The translations under genes and the position numbers were made by a program. DNA of 49,928 nucleotides. It comes from Desulfonatronospira sp964577315 (lineage in GTDB: Bacteria > Desulfobacterota > Desulfovibrionia > Desulfovibrionales > Desulfonatronovibrionaceae). Below, piece by piece: positions 33,933 through 41,899 of this stretch. Position 1 is the first letter of the stretch. Every line of letters starts with the position of its first letter. The DNA lies in contig CAZNYT010000009.1 in the NCBI GenBank assembly GCA_964577315.1, positions 1 to 49,928 on the forward strand, in the 5' to 3' direction. The notes under the pieces were generated by a model that saw nothing but the letters and a program-made list of their open reading frames with translations, was not told the DNA's origin and searched no databases.

Positions 33933-36599
33933 CTAGTCCCTCTTGTTCCTGGTCCCCGAAAGCATGTTGGGATGGTGGGCTTCGTAGCCCATTTCCACGG
34001 TATGACACACCGAGCAATTATTGTTTGCCCCTATGGTATAGGGATCCCCCTGGTATTGCAAGGGCTGGATATTATCCCGGTCCAGGCCGAACTTGTTCTC
34101 GGCTGGATACTCCGCGTGAGTGGCCCCGTGACAGGCCTGGCACATTATACCCATCTGATCTGTTCTCAAACGGTACAGCTCGCTTTCCTTTTCGTTCCAA
34201 ACATTAAAGGCGGAAACTTCCTGGGACTGCGGGGCCTGAAAATCCTGGTGACAGGTCAAGCAATCCGGCTGTTGCTCCCAGGGAGTCCTGGGGTTGATCT
34301 CCTGGCGCGAGGACACTTTTCTGGGCTCTATCAGGCTCATATGCCTCTCTGCCTGCTCCTGCTTTCCGGCCTGGGATTCGCCCTTAAGCAGGCTCAGGGC
34401 GTGATCCTCCAGGGTACCGTGACAGGAGGTACAATCCAGGCCCACGGTGGTGGCATGCACCCCGCGTTTGCAATCCGTGTACATCTCTGGATCGCTGGGA
34501 TGGCAGGCATTACAAGCCTCGGCACCTTCCCGGTCCGAGAGATAATGAGCGTGGAAACCGTGCATGGCCGCGGGCAGACTCAATACATCCGGTTCTCCCG
34601 GGGCATCCAGCAAGGGATCCTGGTGACACTCCTGGCAAAGCACCGGTTCTCCAGCCTCTGCCCGGGGCATAAGATCCGTATCATTCCTGCGGTCGTGGGA
34701 CTTGAGCACATCTGAGGCAGTTTCGGCAGCTATGCCCATCTTGTCATCCACTCGCCACTCACCCCCGTGGCAATTATTACAGCCCATCTCAGCGGAAACC
34801 GGGGCCACCACCTTGGTTTCTGCCAGTTTTTCCCCGCTGTCTTCATCCCAGGCCTCGATGTAAAAGAAGGGATAGGGATTCACCGTGCCGTCGTCGCTGT
34901 ATGGCACCACTGGGATCCCTGAAGCTATATAGGTGTCAAGCTCCTGGTTCAAATCCATCTCTCCCTCCATTCCCTGGCCAGTGGGCCCCACATTCTCCGG
35001 CAGATCCTTCCCTATCAGGGACTGGGCATTGTCCCAGAAATTCACATGTTCTGCCGGATTCTCGAATCCTTCCTGGACCCGGTAGGTAATCCGGACGTTC
35101 TCCCGGACCATCTCGGGCATGATATCCCTGCGAATAAGCTGGGCGTAAATGGTGTTTCCAGGGGGAAGCATGGACCAGTAATCGTCGCAGTCCGTGATGC
35201 ACTTAAGGCCCAGGTTATTCCAGGCCAAAAGAACGTAATCGTCCTCATCTGGATCAAAAGGAGGCACGTCAAACTCCAGTTCAGTAACCTGCACCGGTTC
35301 ATCCGGGTCTGGGTCCTTGCCCTGCACCTCCTGGACAATGTACGCGGCTAGGGCCTCGCGTTCCTCCCTGGTGCCCATAAACCTGGGCATATAATCATAT
35401 AACTTGCCCATTCCGTCCAGCATGGCATCCATGCCGAACTGGCCGTACTTCTCGGTCAAAGGCTCTATGTCGTTCATGGGGCCGCCACGGGAATGGCAGG
35501 CAGAGCACTGGATGTTGTACAGGTCCCTTCCGGCTTCCAACTTGTTTTCAGGAGTGACCTGGTCATGCTTGACCCAGTGAGCGGTCTCCAGAATGCCCTT
35601 TTGGTTTATCTCTTCCTCCATTGCCACCGGTATGGAGCTGGAATACATCTCCTCGTATATTACATAGGGCCGCCTTCCAGCCTCCCGGATCCATTCAAAG
35701 CTGCCCATGTAAAGTAGCCCGATTATCAAAAAGACAATGGCCATAGGCCTTTTGATGGTTCCGGGCATCCGGATGGATATGATCAGTCCGCAGATCACGA
35801 TGACAACTGACAGCCAGATAAAGGCCTGAAAGAATGGAACAATCTCTGGAGAGCGTCCCAGGATCATGGCCTGCGCCCCATCCGGTACGGAGTGCAGGTA
35901 CCAGTATCCGCTTAGCAGCATAAATATAAACGGGGCCAGGAGCCACTTGGCGCAGTAACGGATCATTTTTTCCCTAAGTGCAGCATCTTGCAGCCAGGAT
36001 GCGGTCACGAATCCGTACAGACCGGCCAGCATCAGTGCAATAAAGGTTCGGAAGAAGAGAGCCGGCCAGAACGTGGGATTGAAAAAGGCATGCCATACGT
36101 TACCGGTTTCCAGCCACTGGCCCGGAGACAGCATGAAGGCAATGATCCCGTTAATGACGAACAGGGAAAGCCAGGCAAAAATGAAGTACAGCCATCCTAT
36201 CAGCAGATGTTTCCTGCGCTCCATGGACCCGAAGGTATAATAGTAGATGAAAATGGCTACGATCTCGGCCAAGAAGAACACCCATTCAATGGCCCAGAAG
36301 TAGACAAAGGTGTGGATCAGCAAGGAAGTAGCCCCAGGGCTAACCAGCATTATGGCGAACCAGATCCCCACCCCGGTCACGGCGCCCAAAACCATGGTAA
36401 GAAGCAGGAAAAACTTGGCGTGCCTCTTGGTGTAGTCCAGAATGGCCGGATTGTTTTCCCGGTACCCCTTCATCTCGGTGAGAACCAGAAAAAGCCCGCC
36501 CCCAATGGCAAAGTGGGCCACAAACACGTGGATTATAGCGATGATAGCTATCCAGAAGCCTCCGCTGAAGGTGAAAAGTTCCCAAACCGGAAAATGCAT
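33933..36599 (-). CDS. CydA-like membrane protein fused to an octaheme cytochrome c
   Basis: An 888-residue protein in two parts. Residues 1-330 hold about eight membrane helices and match cytochrome bd subunit I by eye: IIHVFVAHFAIGGGLFLVLTE places H24 on CydA His19 (heme b595 site), WAIEWVFFLAE holds two Glu near those at 99/107, and REAGRRPY matches the AEYGRQPW segment with its Glu. The CydA His186 (heme b558) position is Arg184 (FFRTFIA), and the Q-loop is absent. Residues 360-888 are periplasmic and hold eight CXXCH sites: CSACH, CNNCH, CQECH, CNACH, CTSCH, CLTCH, CQACH, CSVCH. The first lies in a class I cytochrome c-like domain. It could accept electrons from a quinone-side partner or soluble cytochromes and reduce oxygen or another small molecule. 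Confidence 0.85.
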   Translation of the reverse strand: MHFPVWELFTFSGGFWIAIIAIIHVFVAHFAIGGGLFLVLTEMKGYRENNPAILDYTKRHAKFFLLLTMVLGAVTGVGIWFAIMLVSPGATSLLIHTFVYFWAIEWVFFLAEIVAIFIYYYTFGSMERRKHLLIGWLYFIFAWLSLFVINGIIAFMLSPGQWLETGNVWHAFFNPTFWPALFFRTFIALMLAGLYGFVTASWLQDAALREKMIRYCAKWLLAPFIFMLLSGYWYLHSVPDGAQAMILGRSPEIVPFFQAFIWLSVVIVICGLIISIRMPGTIKRPMAIVFLIIGLLYMGSFEWIREAGRRPYVIYEEMYSSSIPVAMEEEINQKGILETAHWVKHDQVTPENKLEAGRDLYNIQCSACHSRGGPMNDIEPLTEKYGQFGMDAMLDGMGKLYDYMPRFMGTREEREALAAYIVQEVQGKDPDPDEPVQVTELEFDVPPFDPDEDDYVLLAWNNLGLKCITDCDDYWSMLPPGNTIYAQLIRRDIMPEMVRENVRITYRVQEGFENPAEHVNFWDNAQSLIGKDLPENVGPTGQGMEGEMDLNQELDTYIASGIPVVPYSDDGTVNPYPFFYIEAWDEDSGEKLAETKVVAPVSAEMGCNNCHGGEWRVDDKMGIAAETASDVLKSHDRRNDTDLMPRAEAGEPVLCQECHQDPLLDAPGEPDVLSLPAAMHGFHAHYLSDREGAEACNACHPSDPEMYTDCKRGVHATTVGLDCTSCHGTLEDHALSLLKGESQAGKQEQAERHMSLIEPRKVSSRQEINPRTPWEQQPDCLTCHQDFQAPQSQEVSAFNVWNEKESELYRLRTDQMGIMCQACHGATHAEYPAENKFGLDRDNIQPLQYQGDPYTIGANNNCSVCHTVEMGYEAHHPNMLSGTRNKRD

Positions 36600-37658
36600 C
36601 TATTCCTCCCTTTTGGCCTCGTAAGCCAGCTTGAGCATGTAACCCACCACTACCAGCCCTATGATCAGGATAATGATAAACAGGTACAGTGGGAGGTACT
36701 GGGGATCCACGCTAACCTCGCTGGGATGAAAGTACGGATCCAGATAGGCCTGCCTAACCAGGTCCCGCATCAAGACCATGAATACCACAGTCCCCAGAAG
36801 GGACCCAACTGTGGGCCAAAGCCTTCCCTTGAAACTGAAGGTCAAACTAAGGGCCACCCCTGCCAGGCCCAGCATGAAGATCGCGGTATGCAGGGACTCT
36901 CCTCCCATAAACATTAACATGATGTCCTGGGGTAGGCTGAGAAGGAACCATACACCCACAGCCACCTGGGCTAGCGTGGCCCAGGAGAACCAAGCCAGAC
37001 CTTCCCTGGAGTACTCCCATGCCCGGGTGTCCTTTTTGAATCTCCAGAGCAGGGCGGTAAAAAGCCCGCCCACTGCTACCGAGGCCACCACGAAATGCAG
37101 GTATCTGGGTATCAGGGTGGGATCCCCAGTATTGAGCAAGGTGCCGGAGCGCTGTTCAAAATAGGCGCTCCATTTTTCAGGGTTCAGCATTAGGGTCATG
37201 TTGTTGGTGAACAAAAATGCGATAACCAGGCCCAAAATCACAGATGCACCTAAGCAAAAGATTTTTAGCCTGGGCCAGATATCGTATTTAAAGTCGTAGA
37301 TGTAGGCACTGTAATAAAAGATCAATAGCAGAGCTATGACCGAAAGCCAGAACATGCCCATCAATACGGAGCTGGTATAGATAAACTGGGAATAAAGCAC
37401 TTGAAGGAACAGGAAAGGTGCCACCCCGAAATTTATGGTTATAGCTATGGTATAAGGAAGCTTGCGCGAGATATCCTTGCATACCGGACAATATTGGGTT
37501 CCAAACTTCAAATGTCTGACCAGGGCAATGATTCCCGTACCTAGCATGGCATTCATGAAGAGAAGATGAATAATAAACGTGAAAAGCAGGAAAAAATAGA
37601 ACCACCCCCATGCTGTGGGGATAGCGTCAGAGGGCGGGATCAAAGTGGTTGGATCCAT
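36600..37658 (-). CDS. Second CydA-like membrane subunit
   Basis: A 352-residue integral membrane protein with about eight helices and no signal peptide. FIIHLLFMNAMLGTGIIAL near the start resembles the first helix of CydA, with H31 in the heme-ligand position. RYLHFVVASVAVGGLF places H188 where CydA has the b558 ligand His186, the position that is Arg in the partner subunit. The Glu pair of the CydA active site is not seen. A CPVC pair at residues 57-60 lacks a following His. The stop is directly next to the partner's start. This points to a two-subunit complex of two CydA-like proteins, not the usual CydA/CydB pair. By eye only. Confidence 0.7.
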   Translation of the reverse strand: MDPTTLIPPSDAIPTAWGWFYFFLLFTFIIHLLFMNAMLGTGIIALVRHLKFGTQYCPVCKDISRKLPYTIAITINFGVAPFLFLQVLYSQFIYTSSVLMGMFWLSVIALLLIFYYSAYIYDFKYDIWPRLKIFCLGASVILGLVIAFLFTNNMTLMLNPEKWSAYFEQRSGTLLNTGDPTLIPRYLHFVVASVAVGGLFTALLWRFKKDTRAWEYSREGLAWFSWATLAQVAVGVWFLLSLPQDIMLMFMGGESLHTAIFMLGLAGVALSLTFSFKGRLWPTVGSLLGTVVFMVLMRDLVRQAYLDPYFHPSEVSVDPQYLPLYLFIIILIIGLVVVGYMLKLAYEAKREE

Positions 37659-37883
37659 AAAACCTCTCCCAGAAATTTTGAGGTTGGGGCAAAATCCGGC
37701 CCATCATTCTTGCCAGGCCTAAAAATCCATAGTAGTATGGTTTACAAATCCGAAGCAGCCTTCAATCTCTTGGCTGCCAAGCATTTTCCAGCCAGTGTTC
37801 GCGGCTAAATTGTTACAGGAGCTTTCTAGTAAGATTCAGATTTATTTGCAACAGATTTTTCAAGACAAGCAGTCGGTAACTTG

Positions 37884-38270
37884 ATGGATACCCAGGATAA
37901 GCGCAGAAGAACTCGCATAAACATTGATCTGGGCGTGCTCGTGGAACAAAATGACATCTCACGGGCACTCAAAACCCAAAACATGAGCCTCAAGGGGTTG
38001 CTAGCCCAGTATCACCCCGAGGTGGTAGCAGGCCTGCCCTGTTCGGTGACCATCCTGCTAAGCTCCGGGATCAAAATTCATATCCAGGGCATTGTGGTGA
38101 CGTCCCAGCCGGATCACGGTACGTCCATAGACTTTATTCAAATAGATGAGAGCAGCTTTTATCATTTGTTCAATTTGATTCGCTTCTATGCCAAGGATCC
38201 GGATCAAATAAAGCGGGAGATCCTAAATCCAGCTTTTGATGAATCCCGGCTAGAGCTGATCAAAAAGTAA
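37884..38270 (+). CDS. Single-domain PilZ protein
   Basis: A 128-residue protein, essentially one PilZ domain. The RRRTRINID segment (residues 7-15) supplies the RxxxR c-di-GMP switch and TQNMSLKGLLA supplies the NxSxxG motif, both intact, so ligand binding is likely. A helical tail (about 90-128) follows the barrel. ATG 37884 is preferred over TTG 37881. The ribosome site is weak. It stands between the divergent CydA-like operon and the M16 protease. Confidence 0.88.
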   Translation: MDTQDKRRRTRINIDLGVLVEQNDISRALKTQNMSLKGLLAQYHPEVVAGLPCSVTILLSSGIKIHIQGIVVTSQPDHGTSIDFIQIDESSFYHLFNLIRFYAKDPDQIKREILNPAFDESRLELIKK

Positions 38271-38273
38271 ATG

Positions 38274-38320
38274 CAGCTATTCACCGTGTTTGACCTCAAC
38301 TATTCACCACATTTTACAAA
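38274..38320 (+). repeat. Repeat family A double left end without interior
   Basis: CAGCTATTCACCGTG followed 23 bases on by CAACTATTCACC, the same outer/inner spacing as in the full copies. The last 24 bases equal 27519-27542. It ends 18 bases before the M16 protease start. Confidence 0.7.
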
Positions 38321-38338
38321 CAGACACCGGAGTAAGTC

Positions 38339-40951
38339 GTGCTCAAGAACGTTTTGTGCCTTACCTGTTTTTTAACCCTATTCCTGCTTTCCTGGGGACT
38401 TACCATGGCAAACGCGCAAAAGGTCCAGACCTTGCCCAACGGCATGCAGGTGGTTGTAGACGAGGACCCAAGATTTCCCCTGGTTGCTCTTCGGCTGTAT
38501 GTCCGGGCTGGTTCCGGATATGAACAGCCTGGTCAGGAAGGGATCAGCCATTTTTTGGAGCATATGGCCTTCAAGGGGGGCAAGGAATTTAAAGCCGGGG
38601 AAGCCGCCCGGGTGATAGAAGAGGCTGGAGGCAGTCTGAACGCGGCTACCAGTTTCGATTTTACCAGATATACTGTAAACCTCCCTGCCCAAAAACTGGA
38701 GTTAGGCCTGGAGGTACTCCGGGACCTGGTGTCCCTGGCCGAGTGGGAAGAACAGGACTTTCTCTCGGAAAAACAAGTAGTTTTGGCTGAAATCCAAAGA
38801 GCTGAGGACAATCCCAGAAGCAGATTATTTTATTCCCTGCAGTCCCAGCTTTGGCAAGATCAGCCCTACAGCCATCCCATCCTGGGCTTCAATGAAACCG
38901 TTAAAGACATGAAGCCAGAGGACCTCAAAGAATACCAGCGCCTGCATTACCAGCCCCAATCCATGGTCCTGGCGGTCAGCGGAAACGTGGAAAGCCAAGA
39001 GGTACTGGAGCAGGCCCGGGAATTGTTCGGGGACGCAGAAAACCGAACCCCGATTGTCCAGCCAGAACCTTTGACTGTACCGGACCAGCCTCAGGACCAG
39101 GTCCGCATCCAGCACGGCCCTTGGCAAAAGGCCTACCTGGCCCTGGCCCTTCCCGTCCCGGATCGCAACTCGCCCCAGACCACTGCCATAAGGGTCCTGG
39201 CCCACATTTTGGGGGGAGACAGCACTTCCCTGCTCTACCAAGAGCTTAAGCATGAAAAGGGTCTGGTGGATGAAATATCCACCCGGTCCATGCATCTGGA
39301 TCGCTCCGGCATGCTCTATTTCTACGTCCAGCTCAGCCCGGATCAATTGGAGCCATTCTGGGAACAATTCACCACCGCCTTAAGGGGTCTAAGCTCCCAG
39401 GACATCTCCCGGGAACAGCTACAGCGCGCCCAAACCTCCCTGGAGGAACAGGTATACCGAGGCAGGGAAACCCTGGGAAGCAAAGCCTCTCAACTGGGTT
39501 CCGATCTTTTGTTGGAAAAAGACGTCCGGGCTCAAGAACATTACCTGCATGAGCTAACACGCATTACCCTAGGGGACCTGCAAGAGGCGATAGATTCCCA
39601 CCTCCGCCTGGACCGGGCTTTTACCACGGTTTTATTGCCGGAGCAGGTTCATGTGGACCAGGAAGTCCTGCGCTTGGAAGATGAGCTTGATCCCACACCG
39701 GAAAAGAAAGCTGAGCCAGAACCCACGCGGGAATTAAAGCAGCAGGTCCGGGATCTGGGCCAGGGCCGTAAGCTGGTTCTACTTCCGGACGATCATCTGC
39801 CCTATACCGCGGTAAGCATTGCCTGGCCCGGGGGAAACAGGCTGCTCTCCCCTGAGCAGCAGGGCCTTGCCCAGCTTACAGCTTCCGCTCTCACCCGGGA
39901 AACTGAATCCAAAACTTATACCCAGATCCAGGAGTACTTGAAGGACAGAGGAGCCAGTATGAGCGCTTCCGCAGGCAGGGATACCTTTAGCCTGAGCGCC
40001 CGCTTCCCGGTACGCTACAGCGGGGACATGTATGACTTGATCCAGGAGGTCATCACCCGGCCCTCCTTTTCCCGGGAGGAATTTCAAAGGGCAAGGGACA
40101 ATCAAATAGCCTCCATAAAGGAACAGGAGGACCGGCCCACGGGCTACGCCTTCCGCCACCTGTTTCCTTTTTTGTTCCAGGCAGGACACTATAGCTACCT
40201 TCACTTGGGCCGGGAAGATCATTTGAGGCAAGCAAATCCCCAGGAGCTAAAGGATTTCTGGCAGAAGCAGAAAACCGCCCCCTTTGTAATCTCGGTGAGC
40301 GGGCAAATGGACAAAGAAAACCTGGATCAGTTGGTTCAAGAGTTGAAAAAGATCCCTGCGCGAGATCCGGACCCGGCTCCGGAAGCGGTCTGGAGTGAGC
40401 AGCGCATCAAGCATGAAAAGCTAAAAGACAGGGCTCAGGCACATATAATCAAAGTCTATCCTGTGGTGGGCAAAAAGCATGAGCACACTGCCGGTCTCAA
40501 GGTCCTGAACGAAATCCTGGCCGGGCAGGGCGGGCTCTTGTTCCGCGAGCTCCGAGACAAGCAAGGGCTGGCCTATTCCGTGACCTCCATGCTGTGGCAA
40601 ACCACTGAGAGCGGATTTCTGGCCCTGTATATCGGGACCTTTCCGGACAAGTCCCAGGAGGCTGTGCAAGGATTCCAGGAAGTAGTGGAAAGTATCCAAA
40701 AGTCCCCGCCTGGCAAAGAGGACGTAGAGCGGGCAGCCAATCTCCTCTTCGGGGATTACCATCAGGGACGGCAAACCCTGTCCAGCCGTGCCGGGGAGGC
40801 TTCATCCCTGCTGACCCAGGGCCTGGAACTGGATTTCAACCAGGTGGTTATAGAGCGCGCCCAGGATGTAGCCCCCGGGGAAGTTCAGGATTTGGCGCAA
40901 GAATACCTGGATACCCAGAAAAGCTACCTGTTCCGGATTCTTCCGGAGTAA
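38339..40951 (+). CDS. Exported M16 zinc protease, two-lobe (pitrilysin type)
   Basis: An 870-residue protein starting at GTG 38339. Residues 1-27 form a signal peptide (NVLCLTCFLTLFLLSWG, cut near ANA-QK), so it acts in the periplasm. The N-lobe has the zinc motif HFLEHMAFKG (HxxEH) and the distal Glu in VVLAEIQRAED. The C-lobe (about 470-870) has the M16 fold without a second zinc site, as usual. A cytoplasmic M16C relative is encoded at 14599, so the window holds one M16 peptidase for each compartment. A terminator follows. Confidence 0.94.
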   Translation: MLKNVLCLTCFLTLFLLSWGLTMANAQKVQTLPNGMQVVVDEDPRFPLVALRLYVRAGSGYEQPGQEGISHFLEHMAFKGGKEFKAGEAARVIEEAGGSLNAATSFDFTRYTVNLPAQKLELGLEVLRDLVSLAEWEEQDFLSEKQVVLAEIQRAEDNPRSRLFYSLQSQLWQDQPYSHPILGFNETVKDMKPEDLKEYQRLHYQPQSMVLAVSGNVESQEVLEQARELFGDAENRTPIVQPEPLTVPDQPQDQVRIQHGPWQKAYLALALPVPDRNSPQTTAIRVLAHILGGDSTSLLYQELKHEKGLVDEISTRSMHLDRSGMLYFYVQLSPDQLEPFWEQFTTALRGLSSQDISREQLQRAQTSLEEQVYRGRETLGSKASQLGSDLLLEKDVRAQEHYLHELTRITLGDLQEAIDSHLRLDRAFTTVLLPEQVHVDQEVLRLEDELDPTPEKKAEPEPTRELKQQVRDLGQGRKLVLLPDDHLPYTAVSIAWPGGNRLLSPEQQGLAQLTASALTRETESKTYTQIQEYLKDRGASMSASAGRDTFSLSARFPVRYSGDMYDLIQEVITRPSFSREEFQRARDNQIASIKEQEDRPTGYAFRHLFPFLFQAGHYSYLHLGREDHLRQANPQELKDFWQKQKTAPFVISVSGQMDKENLDQLVQELKKIPARDPDPAPEAVWSEQRIKHEKLKDRAQAHIIKVYPVVGKKHEHTAGLKVLNEILAGQGGLLFRELRDKQGLAYSVTSMLWQTTESGFLALYIGTFPDKSQEAVQGFQEVVESIQKSPPGKEDVERAANLLFGDYHQGRQTLSSRAGEASSLLTQGLELDFNQVVIERAQDVAPGEVQDLAQEYLDTQKSYLFRILPE

Positions 40952-40990
40952 ACCGCCGAAGCTCCTTAGCTGGGGCAGGGATCAATTTAC

Positions 40991-41018
40991 AGCCCTGGTG
41001 CTCAATACCAGGGCTTTT
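40991..41018. terminator. Hairpin terminator between convergent genes
   Basis: A perfect 9-bp stem AGCCCTGGT (40991-40999) with ACCAGGGCT (41007-41015), seven-base loop, then TTTT. It overlaps the last codons of the opposite-strand deaminase gene. Confidence 0.7.
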
Positions 41019-41478
41019 CCTCCAGCTTTTCCCATTGCTCAAAAATCTCCAGGGCCTGGGGACGCAGGATTTGTTTAACCCGGATACTCCTGTGCTCTCG
41101 TGGCTTGTTTAGCTCCCGGTAAAACTCCTGGTCATCAAAACCGATTTGCGCTGCATCCTCCCGGGAACATCCGTAGTAGATGCAATCCACCCGTGCCCAG
41201 TACAGGGCCCCCAAGCACATGGGACAGGGCTCGCAACTGGAATACACGGAACACCCGGTTAATTCGTAGCTGTTCAGGCTCTCACAGGCCTCCCGGATAG
41301 CGATTATCTCTGCATGAGCCGTGGGATCGTTTCTAAGGATAACTTGGTTATAACCCCTGCCCAGGACACGTCCCCCACGCACCACCAGGGCCCCAAAAGG
41401 CCCCCCGTGCCCAGCTTCCAGGTTTTTCCCGGACAGGGCAATGGCCTCTAGCATGAATTTTTCCTGAAACTCATCCAT
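41002..41478 (-). CDS. guaD: Guanine deaminase-like nucleoside/base deaminase
   Basis: A 158-residue enzyme of the cytidine-deaminase fold. The zinc site is intact: HAEIIAI (His and catalytic Glu) and SSCEPCPMCLGALYW (two Cys). The SSCEPCPMCLGAxYWAR string, the later GFDDxxxYxE region (GFDDQEFYREL) and the KP motif closely follow Bacillus GuaD, which turns guanine into xanthine. A TadA-like tRNA deaminase is the main alternative, but the C-terminal part fits GuaD better. Its start overlaps the thioesterase gene by eight bases. Confidence 0.8.
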   Translation of the reverse strand: MDEFQEKFMLEAIALSGKNLEAGHGGPFGALVVRGGRVLGRGYNQVILRNDPTAHAEIIAIREACESLNSYELTGCSVYSSCEPCPMCLGALYWARVDCIYYGCSREDAAQIGFDDQEFYRELNKPREHRSIRVKQILRPQALEIFEQWEKLEEKPWY

Positions 41479-41899
41479 AAGAACACATCTCTTTCAACCA
41501 CCCGGGAACCCGTACCGGCCGGCCTTCCGGTCCCAGACAGGGATGTTCAGTGCTACCCCGGGCTAAGACCTCCTCCTGATCAACATCCAGAACCTCGTAA
41601 ACGAATTTGAATGAGGCCCGGCCCCATTTGCTTATGCCGGCGCGGATATAAACCAGATCCTCGAATCTGCAAGGCACCAGGTAGCGGCAGTAAGCCTCGC
41701 GCACCGGCAAGAAGATCCCCTGTTTTTCGATATCCGGGTAACTCGTTCCCCGCTCCCGGATATAGGTGCTGCGGGCCATCTCGAACCAATGCAGGTAGTT
41801 GGAATAATATACTACTCCCATGGCATCGGTCTCTCCGTAGCTTATCCGGTGCGGATGACGGGATTCTGGGCTGGGAAAAGCGTTGTCCTTGGCTCTCAT
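41471..41899 (-). CDS. ybgC: YbgC/FadM-type acyl-CoA thioesterase
   Basis: A 142-residue hotdog-fold thioesterase. HRISYGETDAMGVVYYSNYLHW (given in part as YGETDAMGVVYYSNY) has the catalytic Asp of the 4-hydroxybenzoyl-CoA thioesterase class, followed by FEMARSTYIRERG. Members hydrolyse short or long acyl-CoA or acyl-ACP. In many genomes it leads the tol-pal cluster; here it is in the threonine-branch operon, joined to the upstream gene by a four-base ATGA overlap. Confidence 0.9.
   Translation of the reverse strand: MRAKDNAFPSPESRHPHRISYGETDAMGVVYYSNYLHWFEMARSTYIRERGTSYPDIEKQGIFLPVREAYCRYLVPCRFEDLVYIRAGISKWGRASFKFVYEVLDVDQEEVLARGSTEHPCLGPEGRPVRVPGWLKEMCSYG

Noticed and set aside
33633..34715. 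360-residue plus-strand frame
   Set aside because: Antisense to the octaheme domain and the sensor kinase; composition is that of a shadow frame.
35988..36917. 309-residue plus-strand frame
   Set aside because: Lies antisense within the two CydA-like genes, which have strong motif support; its His/Gln/Gly-rich product has no family resemblance.
37701..37715. Possible sigma-54 promoter upstream of the CydA-like operon (minus strand TGGCAAGAATGATGG)
   Set aside because: The -24 part is good but the essential GC of the -12 element is GG, so the site fails the key position. A nearby alternative at 37781-37794 has the wrong spacing by one base.
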